Below, piece by piece: positions 26,157-35,300 of a stretch of 64,000 bases of DNA. The notes beneath the pieces are model-generated. The model was not told where the DNA came from. It ran no database searches and worked only from the letters and a program-made list of their open reading frames with translations. Within the stretch, counting starts at the first letter, position 1; every line of letters starts with the position of its first letter. Made by a program: the position numbers and the translations under genes. The DNA is from a virus. The DNA lies in IMG/VR virus record IMGVR_UViG_3300022602_000029, positions 124,001 through 188,000 of that record, one strand, 5' to 3'.

Positions 26157-26824
26157 CAAAATGTATATCCAAATATATCTAGGTCTTCTTCTAGCCACCT
26201 GTAGGCGATCGCCTGTGTTTCGCTATCATAATATTCTCTATAGTTATTATGCAGACTAGTATTAGTATGTTGCATGGGCGCATAACATTTTAGCAGGTCC
26301 TGTATCTTGACAAAATCTCTTTCTATATATTCTAGTTTAACTACGATATCAGGAATAATATTATTAAAGAAAAAGCATTGGGTTTCTTTGTCTTTCTTGT
26401 TAAACATAGACAATCTCAGGAGATCGGAATCTCTAGAAACAGCATTCTTGATCCAATACCGGAAACCCTTATTATAGTTTATTAACAGTTTAAGATCTTC
26501 TTCTACATCGTAGCTAACGACCTCTTCAGATCCTTGATTATTCTTCCTACGATGAATCCTTTTTTTTGAATCCTGTCCTAGGAAATGGAATATACTTACC
26601 AGCCTATCATAGGGATTACGGACAAACCCAAAAGTAGTTCCATAATCCGGCCACATTTTTTTTATTTCGTCTAGAGATTCGTGAGTAAGCATATTAGGAT
26701 ATCTAGGATCTGTAGGTAAATCTCTATCGGTGATATTGGCCAAGGCCCAAAACTTGAAGCTAGTTGAGCCTACTCTAGGCACATTCCTAAACGTAGCAGG
26801 AACTGCTGGAAAATGTATGGGCAT
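26156..26824 (-). CDS. Carbohydrate sulfotransferase
   Basis: About 222 residues. I choose ATG 26824, one base after the stop of the Fe-S carrier gene and with AGGG six bases upstream; longer starts would run up to 70 bases into that gene. NVPRVGSTSFKFWAL is the 5'-phosphosulfate loop of Golgi-type and bacterial sulfotransferases, FGFVRNPYDRLVSIF the 3'-phosphate motif, and YDSETQAIAYRWLEEDLDIF the C-terminal family helix. It would transfer sulfate from PAPS to a sugar. No PAPS-making gene is in the window, so PAPS would come from the host. Confidence 0.85.
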   Translation of the reverse strand: MPIHFPAVPATFRNVPRVGSTSFKFWALANITDRDLPTDPRYPNMLTHESLDEIKKMWPDYGTTFGFVRNPYDRLVSIFHFLGQDSKKRIHRRKNNQGSEEVVSYDVEEDLKLLINYNKGFRYWIKNAVSRDSDLLRLSMFNKKDKETQCFFFNNIIPDIVVKLEYIERDFVKIQDLLKCYAPMQHTNTSLHNNYREYYDSETQAIAYRWLEEDLDIFGYTF

Positions 26825-26825
26825 T

Positions 26826-27152
26826 TTAGACCCTAAAACTTTCTCCACATCCGCAACGATCTCTCTCATTTGGATTTTGGAATTCAAATCCTTCATTAAG
26901 TCCGTTGCGCACGAAATCTACAGTCATATTCAAAAGATATGGTTCGTGCTTTTTATCTACCAGAACTACGAAATCATCTTGGGCATAGTTTATGGTACTA
27001 TCATCGTCTTTATACTCGTCTACGTATTCTAATACATAAGCCAGTCCGCTACATCCGGTAGTCTTGACTCCGATCCTTATTCCTGCGCCTTTACCTCTCT
27101 TAAGGAGGTAGTTTTTGATTTTCTTTTTTGCTTGCTCTGTTATGGTAATCAT
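26826..27152 (-). CDS. A-type Fe-S carrier (IscA/HesB-like)
   Basis: 108 residues, complete. KTTGCSGLAYVLEY (Cys34) and RCGCGESF (Cys100, Cys102) are the three cluster-binding cysteines of A-type carriers. It starts on the minus strand with the NodB and sulfotransferase genes downstream. A-type proteins hand 4Fe-4S or 2Fe-2S clusters to client enzymes, and the phage has at least seven radical-SAM clients a few kilobases away. A second A-type gene lies at 28020. Confidence 0.9.
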   Translation of the reverse strand: MITITEQAKKKIKNYLLKRGKGAGIRIGVKTTGCSGLAYVLEYVDEYKDDDSTINYAQDDFVVLVDKKHEPYLLNMTVDFVRNGLNEGFEFQNPNERDRCGCGESFRV

Positions 27153-27164
27153 GCTATTATTTAA

Positions 27165-27172
27165 GATAAATA
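27165..27172 (+). promoter_or_regulatory. Late-type promoter (GATAAATA)
   Basis: GATAAATA at 27165-27172 matches the T4 late box pattern seen before many virion genes here. ATG of the small exported protein lies 19 bases downstream with GGAG in between. Confidence 0.5.
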
Positions 27173-27191
27173 TAACTCTAGGAGAACTTAT

Positions 27192-27503
27192 ATGAAGAAA
27201 CTACTCTTTACACTTATACTAGCATCTTTAGCCACAGCTTCGCAAGCCTGTTGTTATCGTGGTTATTATCATCACGGCGGATATTATGGTCCAGGAGTGG
27301 GGTGGGTCGCTCCTGCACTAGTGGGCGGAGTTATCGGATATGAAATAGCTCGCCCAAATACAATAGTTGTAGAACAACAGCAACCCCCTGTAGTTTATGT
27401 ACAGCCACAGCCTGTAGTACAACAGCCTCCTGTGGGATATCACTGGCAACAGATGATTGATCCGCAAACTAACACAACAAAAATAGTATTGGTGCCAAAT
27501 TGA
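27192..27503 (+). CDS. Small exported Gly/Tyr-, Gln/Pro-rich protein
   Basis: 103 residues. MKKLLFTLILASLATASQA is a clear signal peptide, with cleavage most likely after SQA. The mature part starts CCYRGYYHHGGYYGPG (Cys, Gly, Tyr, His), then a glycine-zipper-like stretch (VAPALVGGVIGYEIA) and a Gln/Pro-rich region before TNTTKIVLVPN. It looks like bacterial small envelope proteins rather than a virion part. The position of the cysteines after the cleavage site does not fit a standard lipobox. May act on the host envelope during infection. Confidence 0.7.
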   Translation: MKKLLFTLILASLATASQACCYRGYYHHGGYYGPGVGWVAPALVGGVIGYEIARPNTIVVEQQQPPVVYVQPQPVVQQPPVGYHWQQMIDPQTNTTKIVLVPN

Positions 27504-27634
27504 TGAAACTACGCAAACTAAGAAAAAAACTATATAAGGCTATCTTTAAACATGATCTAGCCAAAGAGAAAAAAGTTTGGTTTAAGATCCTTAAGAAGTC
27601 CGTTCGACATAAACATACAGAGGATATTAGATAA
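27503..27634 (+). CDS. 43-residue basic micro-protein upstream of IscU
   Basis: ATG 27503 overlaps the preceding stop as TGATG, and the TAA stop overlaps the IscU start by one base, so the phase is set by both neighbours. The product is highly basic (MKLRKLRKKLYKAIFKHDLA, then KEKKVWFKILKKSVRHK). No family recognised. Coupled translation with IscU on both sides supports a real gene; it could bind nucleic acid or membrane. Confidence 0.55.
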   Translation: MKLRKLRKKLYKAIFKHDLAKEKKVWFKILKKSVRHKHTEDIR

Positions 27635-28020
27635 TGGCATATTCTGAGAAAGTTATTGATCACTATGAGAATCCCCGCAATGTAGGTAGCTTCGGAAAAG
27701 ACGATGCTGATGTTGGAACCGGCATGGTTGGTGCTCCTGCTTGTGGTGATGTAATGAAACTACAGATAAAGGTTGAAGATGGAATCATCACAGACGCCCG
27801 ATTCAAGACATACGGTTGTGGTTCAGCGATTGCGTCAAGCTCTCTTGTTACAGAATGGGTTAAAGGCAAGACACTGGACGAAGCCAGAGCTCTTAAGAAT
27901 AGCACGATTGCTGAAGAGCTTGCTCTCCCCCCAGTTAAAATCCACTGTTCAATCCTTGCCGAAGACGCAATCAAAGCGGCAGTAGATGACTATCGAAACA
28001 AACATAAGGAGACGGTATAA
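27634..28020 (+). CDS. iscU: IscU-type Fe-S cluster scaffold
   Basis: 128 residues, full length. The cluster ligands Cys37, Asp39, Cys62, His104, Cys105 are all present (APACGD, YGCGS, KIHCS), and LPPVK at 98-102 is the HscA-recognition motif. IscU assembles a cluster from cysteine-desulfurase sulfur and iron, then HscA helps hand it on. The phage lacks visible IscS, HscA and HscB, so it would plug into the host machinery. It is followed without a gap by a second A-type carrier. Phage iscU is uncommon, and the many radical-SAM genes give it a purpose. Confidence 0.95.
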   Translation: MAYSEKVIDHYENPRNVGSFGKDDADVGTGMVGAPACGDVMKLQIKVEDGIITDARFKTYGCGSAIASSSLVTEWVKGKTLDEARALKNSTIAEELALPPVKIHCSILAEDAIKAAVDDYRNKHKETV

Positions 28021-28355
28021 TGGAAATAATGACTATAACTGAATCAGCCGCAGGTAAGATAGCTGAGTTATTAGCAGAAGAAAACGAACCTAATCTAAAG
28101 ATACGTTGTTTCGTACAAGGTGGTGGATGTAGTGGTATGCAGTATGGATTTGATTTCGATGAAGATCAAAACGAAGACGATTTCGTTATTGAATCAAACG
28201 GTGCTACATTATTAGTAGACAGCATGAGCTATCAATACCTAACTGGCGCTACGATTGACTATAAAGAAGACCTACAAGGTAGCCAATTCGTTATTAAAAA
28301 TCCAAATGCCCAAACAACTTGCGGATGCGGTAGCTCATTTAGTGTGGCGGAATAA
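28020..28355 (+). CDS. A-type Fe-S carrier (ErpA/IscA-like)
   Basis: 111 residues, complete. [13 protein letters not shown] (Cys37) and TTCGCGSSF (Cys101, Cys103) give the three ligands. The acidic middle ([14 protein letters not shown]) is characteristic of ErpA-like members. The ATG starts on the last base of the IscU stop. Together with IscU and the minus-strand carrier it makes a small phage Fe-S set. Cannot tell IscA from ErpA specificity by eye. Confidence 0.93.
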   Translation: MEIMTITESAAGKIAELLAEENEPNLKIRCFVQGGGCSGMQYGFDFDEDQNEDDFVIESNGATLLVDSMSYQYLTGATIDYKEDLQGSQFVIKNPNAQTTCGCGSSFSVAE

Positions 28356-28361
28356 CAACAG

Positions 28362-28390
28362 TTGACAAAGTTGGTAAAATCCTGTACAAT
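28362..28390 (+). promoter_or_regulatory. sigma70-type promoter for DNA ligase
   Basis: TTGACA (28362-28367) and TACAAT (28385-28390) are separated by exactly 17 bases, 30 bases upstream of the ligase start. Only one mismatch to consensus in the -10. Fits early, host-polymerase-driven expression. Confidence 0.85.
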
Positions 28391-28419
28391 AGTAGCATGA
28401 CAACACACAGGAGTACCAG

Positions 28420-29742
28420 ATGAGCGACAACTGCGACAGAGTTATTAGGTCATTAGAAGAACATGCCAGCCGCCTTAATAAAGAACAGATCTTAGAAGCA
28501 GAGGCATCGTCTAGTAACACCGAACTATTTGACGGTATGAGATTAGCATTAGATAATCTTATCACTTTCGGTGTAAAGAAAGTACCTACACACGGAGGCC
28601 CTGACGGACAGGGATTACCGTGGGTCGCTTTCGTAGAACTAGCAGAACTATTGGCCAAACGACAACTAACAGGTGATGATGCTAAGACTGCTATCGAACT
28701 AGCGTTGTCAGCCAGTACTAAATCACAATGGAATGATTGGTATAGGCGCATCCTTATCAAAGACCTGCGTTGTGGTGTATCAGAAAAAACAGTTAATAAA
28801 GTTCTAAAAGCATTTCCAGATATCAAACCAGTACCTGTATTTGAATGCATGTTGGCACATGATGGTGCCAATCACGAGAAAAAGATAGCAGGTAAGAAGA
28901 TACTAGAACCTAAACTAGATGGTGTCCGTGTGATCACTGTGGTTAACTATGAACTACGCACAGTACAACAGTTCAGTCGTAATGGTAAAGAACTGGTAAA
29001 CTTTTCTCATATCACTGAAGCCCTAACTAAACATATCGATGATTTTGGTCGCAGTTATATTTTAGACGGAGAAATCATCAGTAGCAGTTTCCAAGACCTC
29101 ATGAAACAGGTACATAGGAAAGATGATGTTAAGGCAGATGATGCCAAGTTAATGTTATTTGATATCTTACCACTTAGCGAGTTCCGTAACGGTAAGAGCG
29201 TGATGACACAAAAGGTCCGCAGTAATCTCTTAAAGACATTCAGCAAAGTATGGGAACAGGTTCCTAGCATTGGTATAGTTCCACAGACAGAGGTAGATCT
29301 TGATGGAGCCGTTGGGGAAATACAGTTCAAACAGTTTAATAAAGATGCTATTGATGCCGGCTACGAAGGTATAATGATCAAAGATCCAAAAGCCCTTTAT
29401 GAATGTAAGCGTAGCACAGCCTGGTTAAAACAGAAACCATTTATCGAAGTATCATTGACCGTAACAGCGATTGAAGAAGGAACGGGAAGAAATGAAGGAA
29501 AACTTGGTGCTCTTATCTGTGATGGTACCGATGATGGTCGGCGCATCATCGTTAATGTTGGCAGTGGATTTAGTGATGAACAACGGGAGACTTTCTGGGC
29601 TGATCAAGAAGCTATGGTCGGACAGGTGGTCGAAGTCCGAGCAGATGCGGCGACTAGGAGCCAGGACAGCGAAGATATCTACTCGCTCAGGTTTCCTAGG
29701 TTTCTTCGATTCCGTGGTTTTGCGAAAGGTGAAAAGATCTAA
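28420..29742 (+). CDS. ATP-dependent DNA ligase
   Basis: 440 residues. EPKLDGVRVIT places the adenylated Lys at 165 (motif I, KxDGxR); YILDGEIIS is motif III; KLMLFDILPL IIIa; YEGIMIKDP motif IV; WLKQKP motif V. The C-terminal OB fold ends RFPRFLRFRGF. It seals nicks in phage replication and repair. Length and order fit phage ATP ligases related to T4 gp30. The start at ATG 28420 lies at the correct distance from the sigma70-type promoter. No unusual residue seen. Confidence 0.93.
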   Translation: MSDNCDRVIRSLEEHASRLNKEQILEAEASSSNTELFDGMRLALDNLITFGVKKVPTHGGPDGQGLPWVAFVELAELLAKRQLTGDDAKTAIELALSASTKSQWNDWYRRILIKDLRCGVSEKTVNKVLKAFPDIKPVPVFECMLAHDGANHEKKIAGKKILEPKLDGVRVITVVNYELRTVQQFSRNGKELVNFSHITEALTKHIDDFGRSYILDGEIISSSFQDLMKQVHRKDDVKADDAKLMLFDILPLSEFRNGKSVMTQKVRSNLLKTFSKVWEQVPSIGIVPQTEVDLDGAVGEIQFKQFNKDAIDAGYEGIMIKDPKALYECKRSTAWLKQKPFIEVSLTVTAIEEGTGRNEGKLGALICDGTDDGRRIIVNVGSGFSDEQRETFWADQEAMVGQVVEVRADAATRSQDSEDIYSLRFPRFLRFRGFAKGEKI

Positions 29743-29743
29743 T

Positions 29744-29986
29744 ATGGATAAAGGCGCAATCAAAGAATTCATGTATGGTGGGCTCAAAGAGATCCTGTCT
29801 AATAGGCATTATTACTATTCTAGCGGAGCAGGAACAGACTACAGCCATCTAACAGAAGTGGGAGAAATAGTGGTGGTAGATTTTGTAAATCTAGTGGCTA
29901 GAACCATGTTAGAGTCCGAAGAGAAAGAGTTAAATACCCGTGCTAAAGAACTAGTAGTTAAAGGATTAAAAGGAGAATCAATCTAA
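29744..29986 (+). CDS. 80-residue protein between ligase and IF-1
   Basis: ATG 29744 lies two bases after the ligase stop, and a longer frame reading back into the ligase is only a shadow. The product is helical and acidic ([20 protein letters not shown], then [13 protein letters not shown]). No family recognised. It has no strong ribosome-binding site (GAAAAGATC lies upstream), so it may be coupled to the ligase. The IF-1 gene follows after one base. Confidence 0.55.
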   Translation: MDKGAIKEFMYGGLKEILSNRHYYYSSGAGTDYSHLTEVGEIVVVDFVNLVARTMLESEEKELNTRAKELVVKGLKGESI

Positions 29987-29987
29987 A

Positions 29988-30206
29988 GTGGCAAAAGAAG
30001 ATGTTATAGAGATGACCGGAGTAGTCGAAGAAGTATTACCCAACGCTATGTTTCGCGTTAAGATAAATGAAACACACAAGATCACAGCAGTGATCAGTGG
30101 CAAGATGCGCCAACACCGTATACAGATCCTGCAAGGGGATCGAGTAAAGATCGAAATGAGTCCATACGATCTTACTCGCGGGCGTGTAGTTTATAGAGAA
30201 AAATAA
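29988..30206 (+). CDS. infA: Translation initiation factor IF-1
   Basis: 72 residues, the normal IF-1 length, with GTG start at 29988 and AAAGGAGAATC upstream. The OB-fold sequence is intact: [51 protein letters not shown]-1 binds the 30S A site and helps form the initiation complex. A phage copy could shift start-site choice or replace the host factor as host translation falls. Function of the phage copy is inferred from the family. Confidence 0.93.
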   Translation: MAKEDVIEMTGVVEEVLPNAMFRVKINETHKITAVISGKMRQHRIQILQGDRVKIEMSPYDLTRGRVVYREK

Positions 30207-30208
30207 TC

Positions 30209-30724
30209 TTATTGCCCTAGATAGGGAGCCCAGCTGGGGTGATGGATATCAAAAGGCAGTTTCTTGCGGCGATCTACCAGCTGATAATAGCTGGGTTTAA
30301 ATGGCTTGAACTTAGGAACGATCTTGCGATTATTTCCTTTTTTGCTATTACAATCAGCGCAGGCAGTTACAGTATTCTCAAAAGTAGTCTTTCCACCATG
30401 TGATACAGGTAGCACATGATCTAACGTAGCTGTCTTGCGGTCTACTTGATCTTCGCAATAGACGCATTTCCATCCGTCCCTTAAGAAAACATTCTGTTTT
30501 GAGAAACGAACAGTGGTTTTGGTCTTTTGATATTCAGTCAACATGATAACAGCAGGAACACGGGTTTCCCATCGGGCGCTGTGGACTACCCAATCTTCGT
30601 ACCATTCTAGTACGTGGGCCTTTTCTAATACCATATATTTGATACTTTCTTCCCAGCTGATTATACTTAGAGGAAGCAGACTAACTGGGTTAGCGTCTGA
30701 ATTTAAAACTAAAACACCGTTCAT
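30209..30724 (-). CDS. HNH endonuclease
   Basis: 171 residues. WKCVYCEDQV (first zinc Cys pair), TLDHVLPVSHGG (the DH of HNH), ENTVTACADCNSKKGN (Asn and second Cys pair) are a complete, zinc-stabilised HNH. The N-terminus (GVLVLNSDANPVSLLPLSII) is typical of free-standing bacterial and phage HNH proteins of the so-called 5-methylcytosine-like group. It is convergent with IF-1. A CATAAATA box lies five bases upstream of the start on the minus strand, suggesting late, nearly leaderless expression. Confidence 0.9.
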   Translation of the reverse strand: MNGVLVLNSDANPVSLLPLSIISWEESIKYMVLEKAHVLEWYEDWVVHSARWETRVPAVIMLTEYQKTKTTVRFSKQNVFLRDGWKCVYCEDQVDRKTATLDHVLPVSHGGKTTFENTVTACADCNSKKGNNRKIVPKFKPFKPSYYQLVDRRKKLPFDIHHPSWAPYLGQ

Positions 30725-30729
30725 GATAA

Positions 30730-30737
30730 TATTTATG
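30730..30737 (-). promoter_or_regulatory. Late-type promoter (CATAAATA) for the HNH gene
   Basis: On the minus strand CATAAATA ends five bases before the ATG at 30724. With a usual T4 late start point, transcription would begin at or next to the start codon, so the messenger could be leaderless. Confidence 0.45.
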
Positions 30738-30778
30738 GTTGAGTTGATTACCGTTTTATTATAGCAGTTTCCAGGAAA

Positions 30779-32389
30779 ATGAGCAATACTAGTTCTGGAA
30801 TAAATACCTGTATGACCACTGCAACCATACTCGTTATCAATACAGGCACATCTCCAAACGCTGGGGATGGAGATACGCTAAGAACAGCCTTTAATAAAGT
30901 AAACTACAACTTCTCCCTAGTGGAAGAACAGATCAACTCCATAGTGGCCTTTACGGGCACAGTGACGGTAGTAGCCAATCTAGGTGATATCACCATAACC
31001 GGTCCTGTGATCAGCACCACAGGAACTAATGAATCTATTGTGCTAGCGCCTAACGGAACTGGAACAGTTATAGTTAACGGAACGCTAGAACCTTTATCGG
31101 GAATCCAGTTTCCTAACGGAACCATATTAACTACAGCTATTAATACCAGTAGCATAACGGTCAGCGAAATGTATACCAGCACTGGGGTGACCTATATACA
31201 GAATCAAGTCAACAATGTGACTACATTGAGATTCGACACAGACGCTGGCTTTACTGTGAGCGATATAGGATCTGGACAGGCCTTTGTCAGCATGAACAGT
31301 ACTTTCAAGTATTGGGTCATAGACGGAGAACCTACCTTAATAGCCAACGGATTAGATACCATGCACTTCAAAAAGGGCACAGGTATCAACATAATCAGTA
31401 GCGCCACAGATGTACCACAGAGCATACAGTTTAATCTAGCACCTGCTACGACCAGCACCTTAGGTGGTATAATAGTGGGACAGGGATTGGCAATAAATGC
31501 TCAAGGTATATTAACAGCCACTAACCTTGCCAGCACGGGAGAAGTAGTGTTTAGCCAAACTACTATGTATCCTCAGGCCAATAATCTAGACCTAGTAATA
31601 TCTAATCAATATGCCACGGTAGGAAACTACATCTTAGTACCAGCAGTGAATGACAATGTTACAGCATTGACCTTGCTAGGACAAAATGGATTGTTGATCA
31701 CTACCACGACATCTAGCAATGCTCCTATAGTGATAAGTCCAAACGATGACCTAAACGGTCCCGGGGATGTTCAGATATATGCCCAGGGTGCCTATGATTA
31801 TACTGCTGGAGTTTATATGGCCAGCACAGTATCTCAAGTGTTCCTATATCCTAGCGATGTGCTGCCGTCATTGGTATCTGCTTCTACAAATGAAACCGTG
31901 GGCACTTTAGATCTGGCCACTAGGCGTAATCACAGTATCAGTATCAGGCCGGGCGGTATAGACAGCAGTACAGGCACAGTCTATATGAATGGTACTCTTG
32001 TGGTCAACAGCGTCAATATATTAAATGGCAGCAAGATAGGAAATGCCACTACAGGAACATCCGCCGGTGGAAGCGGTGTTACCAGCAGTACCTATCTCAC
32101 CCAAGCTGTACAGTTAAATCTATCTGCTTTCGTGCAGAAGCTGACTAGCGGTGCCTACTACTTACCTCCTGGTATTGAAGGACAACAGGTATATTTTGCA
32201 CCAGTGACTGGCGCCACTAGCGGAACTAATATCGCTGTATGGATGCAGGTCATACGCAGTTTTTCAAACAACACAGCTTCAACATCAACTAATAGAGAAT
32301 GGTTCCCGTTCTATAGTTCAAGCGTAGGGTTACCGTATGCTATCTATACAGACGGTGCGTGGAATCTCAGTACCAATAACATAGTATAA
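30779..32389 (+). CDS. Tail fibre or adhesin protein
   Basis: 536 residues, rich in Thr, Ser, Val, Gly and Asn. TSPNAGDGDTLRTAFNKVNY at the N-terminus is a common start of phage tail-fibre proteins (the virion-attachment part). The rest is low-complexity beta-type sequence with repeated TNESIVLAPNGTGTVIV-like segments and a C-terminal globular end (YYLPPGIEGQQVYFAP). Begins the virion adhesion cluster. AGGAAA precedes the ATG. No enzyme motif. Confidence 0.75.
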   Translation: MSNTSSGINTCMTTATILVINTGTSPNAGDGDTLRTAFNKVNYNFSLVEEQINSIVAFTGTVTVVANLGDITITGPVISTTGTNESIVLAPNGTGTVIVNGTLEPLSGIQFPNGTILTTAINTSSITVSEMYTSTGVTYIQNQVNNVTTLRFDTDAGFTVSDIGSGQAFVSMNSTFKYWVIDGEPTLIANGLDTMHFKKGTGINIISSATDVPQSIQFNLAPATTSTLGGIIVGQGLAINAQGILTATNLASTGEVVFSQTTMYPQANNLDLVISNQYATVGNYILVPAVNDNVTALTLLGQNGLLITTTTSSNAPIVISPNDDLNGPGDVQIYAQGAYDYTAGVYMASTVSQVFLYPSDVLPSLVSASTNETVGTLDLATRRNHSISIRPGGIDSSTGTVYMNGTLVVNSVNILNGSKIGNATTGTSAGGSGVTSSTYLTQAVQLNLSAFVQKLTSGAYYLPPGIEGQQVYFAPVTGATSGTNIAVWMQVIRSFSNNTASTSTNREWFPFYSSSVGLPYAIYTDGAWNLSTNNIV

Positions 32390-32393
32390 TATT

Positions 32394-35300
32394 ATGACCA
32401 TAAGAAAAATAGCATCGGGGCAGGTAAACACAACACTAGCAAACTATGTGGGAGAAAACGGACATCTTTTCTATGATCCTACTTCCAGGATAATACGAAT
32501 AAGTGATGGACATACTCCCGGCGGAGTACAGTTTAATTTTCAGTTCGCAACTACTACAACCACTGGAGCTGTTAAAATAGGATCTGGAATAGCAGTAGAC
32601 TCTAGCGGTACTATCAGCGTAGATATAGCACAGCTTGATATAGACATACAGGCACTGACTACTGATGTATTACCTGCTACTAACTTGGCATATAATCTAG
32701 GTAGTCCAACAAAGCAATGGAAAAGTCTCTATGTAGGCACCAGCACAATATATCTCGGTGGTATTTCATTGAGTGTCAATACTAGCACAGGTCAGTTGAT
32801 TATCAATAATACCAGCACAGCTATCTATTCAGCAGAAGATGGAACTGTGGTTTTTCCTACAGGAATTGTTTTTAATACCGCGAGCTCTATCGTACTACCT
32901 ATTGGCGGTTATATTACATCCGTAGATGGTGGCAGTCCTTCTTTAGTGGCATCACAAGGTAATGCCGCAGTGATCAGCAACGCTAGCTCTTTTAATCAAC
33001 TATATGCTTGGGATAACGGGGTTTCTATCCAAACTAGCGCTAATAACAGCGGAACTACCTTTACCACATGGGCTTTTAATAATAATGGTAGTTTAACAGC
33101 ACCGGGCAATATCAATTGGTCTACAAACTATACCATAGATGGAAGTAGCGCCACTAATGGTATTGCCATGACCACCGATCGTGGAACTATATTGTTTGGT
33201 AATCATCCTGAAGTTGGGGGTGTCACCCACTTCCACATCATGAAGCAAAATCCCGAAGCTGTTGATCTTATATTTGGAGATGATTCTAATAATGTTACAA
33301 TGCTATCAGGGTCTGGTCCTGGCAGTGGCGGGGTTAAGGTTACTACGCAAGATTATTATGGAACAGGTAATCTATATAATTGGAATTTTGATAGTTCTGG
33401 TAGTTTGACCGTTCCTGGTAATATTTCAATGCCCTATCAATCTTGGATAGACCTTAACGGCGATGACACTAACTGGCGTATAGGAATGAATTTGAATGCT
33501 TATTCCAAATCATTCGCAACAAGTACTATCGATATTGTAGTTGGCCAAGGTTCGGTAGGACCAGATGGATTTTCAGTTGGACAAACAGGAGGCCAAAGCA
33601 TATTTGAACTCAACGGATATGATAGATCAGCCTACTTCTTGGGGTCAGTAAATATCAGTGACACATTAAATTTACAAGGTAATACTTCAAACATTAATTT
33701 TGCCAATAATGTTTCTATATATAGTAGTAGTAATGGACTCATTGATATCAGTTCAGGTGCCGCAGATATAACGGTTCAAAACGGTGTAGTATCTATAGTA
33801 GTAAACAATCAAAATGCTCAAAGCAAAACTTGGATTTTTGATTACTCTAGTGCCACTGGTGCCACTATAACATTTCCTGACACTTCAGTACAATCTACAG
33901 CCTGGACTGGATCCACAAGTACCTTAGTAAACGGCACATGGACCGCAGTATTGAGTAACACCGGAACTTTGCGTGTACAAAATCTCCAGGTACTAGGTAC
34001 ATTAACTACCATCAATAAAGAAAGCGTTACCGTTGAAACCGTAGGAACCCTAAACTTTACCGATACTACTGTACAAACCACAGCGTGGAATACAGCAACA
34101 ACTGTTTATTATAACCAGATCAGGAATACTCCTAATTTTATATCTAGTTCCAGTATTAGTGTCAACACCGGCAGTGCTATCACAACAGGTAGCCTAGCTT
34201 ACAATCCATTAACCAGCGTATTCACGTTCAATCCAACTGCGCCTTTCAACACCGCTACCTTAGTAGCCACTGCCGTAACTGCCAACAGCTTAGGCAATGG
34301 TGTTATCTCCATTGCTAACACCAGTGCGTCTACTAGCACCAATACTGGTGCTCTGGTAGTAGCAGGTGGTGCGGGTATAAACGGCAACGTAAACATAGGG
34401 GGTGCGGTACTAATAGGTACCAATACCAATCTTTATGTTAACGCCCAGGGACTTTCTCCATTAGGTGGCGGGTATTTCAATGTATCACCAGTACAATCAA
34501 AATATCCATTTAATAATATATTTGGAGGAGTGAATACTGCCAATACTTCTGTGATACAGGCGCTATCTCTAGGTGGAACACTTATAGGTACTACTATCAC
34601 ACAATACTCATATCTGATGCAGAATGGGGGTAGCTGGAATCCGCCTGCTAATGGTATAATGAATGGTGGAAATAGCACATATCTATTTGGTCTAGATCAG
34701 CAACCTACATGGGGTAATACAGCTACATCGGCAGTGGGAACACCATTTGGTATCTATCTCAATCGTATTTTCTTAAACGCAGGCCCGTCTTCCACCGGCA
34801 CGGTAACCAATGTCTATCACATTGGAATTAATAATATAAATGCTGATGCCGCATCTAGTGCTACTATAACTAATGTCTATGGTATCTATCAAGCAAACTT
34901 TGCCCAATCAAATAATGTAAGTATAACCAATGCTTATGGATTCTATGGTAGACAGACTACAACTGGTGCCACAGCTACCAACTGGAACTTGTACATGCAG
35001 GGCAATGCTCCTAACTATATGGCGGGGAACCTATATATAGGAACTACAGCGCAAAGCGGCGGAGCGATATTAACAGTCAACGGTGGAGTATATGTCAACG
35101 GCATACTGACTGCTACTACTATAGCTGCCACATCTAGTATCACTATCAATGGATATGCTGTATCTACCGCAACATCATTTAATACAGCTACCTTGGTAGC
35201 TAACGCAGTAAATGCACAGATAGCCACTACAACTACTAACTTTAACACAGCTACTTTGGTAGCCAACGCGGTAAATGCGCAGATAGCCACTACAACTACT

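Noticed and set aside
29471-29743. Upstream extension of the 80-residue gene before IF-1
   Set aside because: The longer frame lies inside the DNA ligase gene in another phase; the ATG at 29744 right after the ligase stop is the sensible start.
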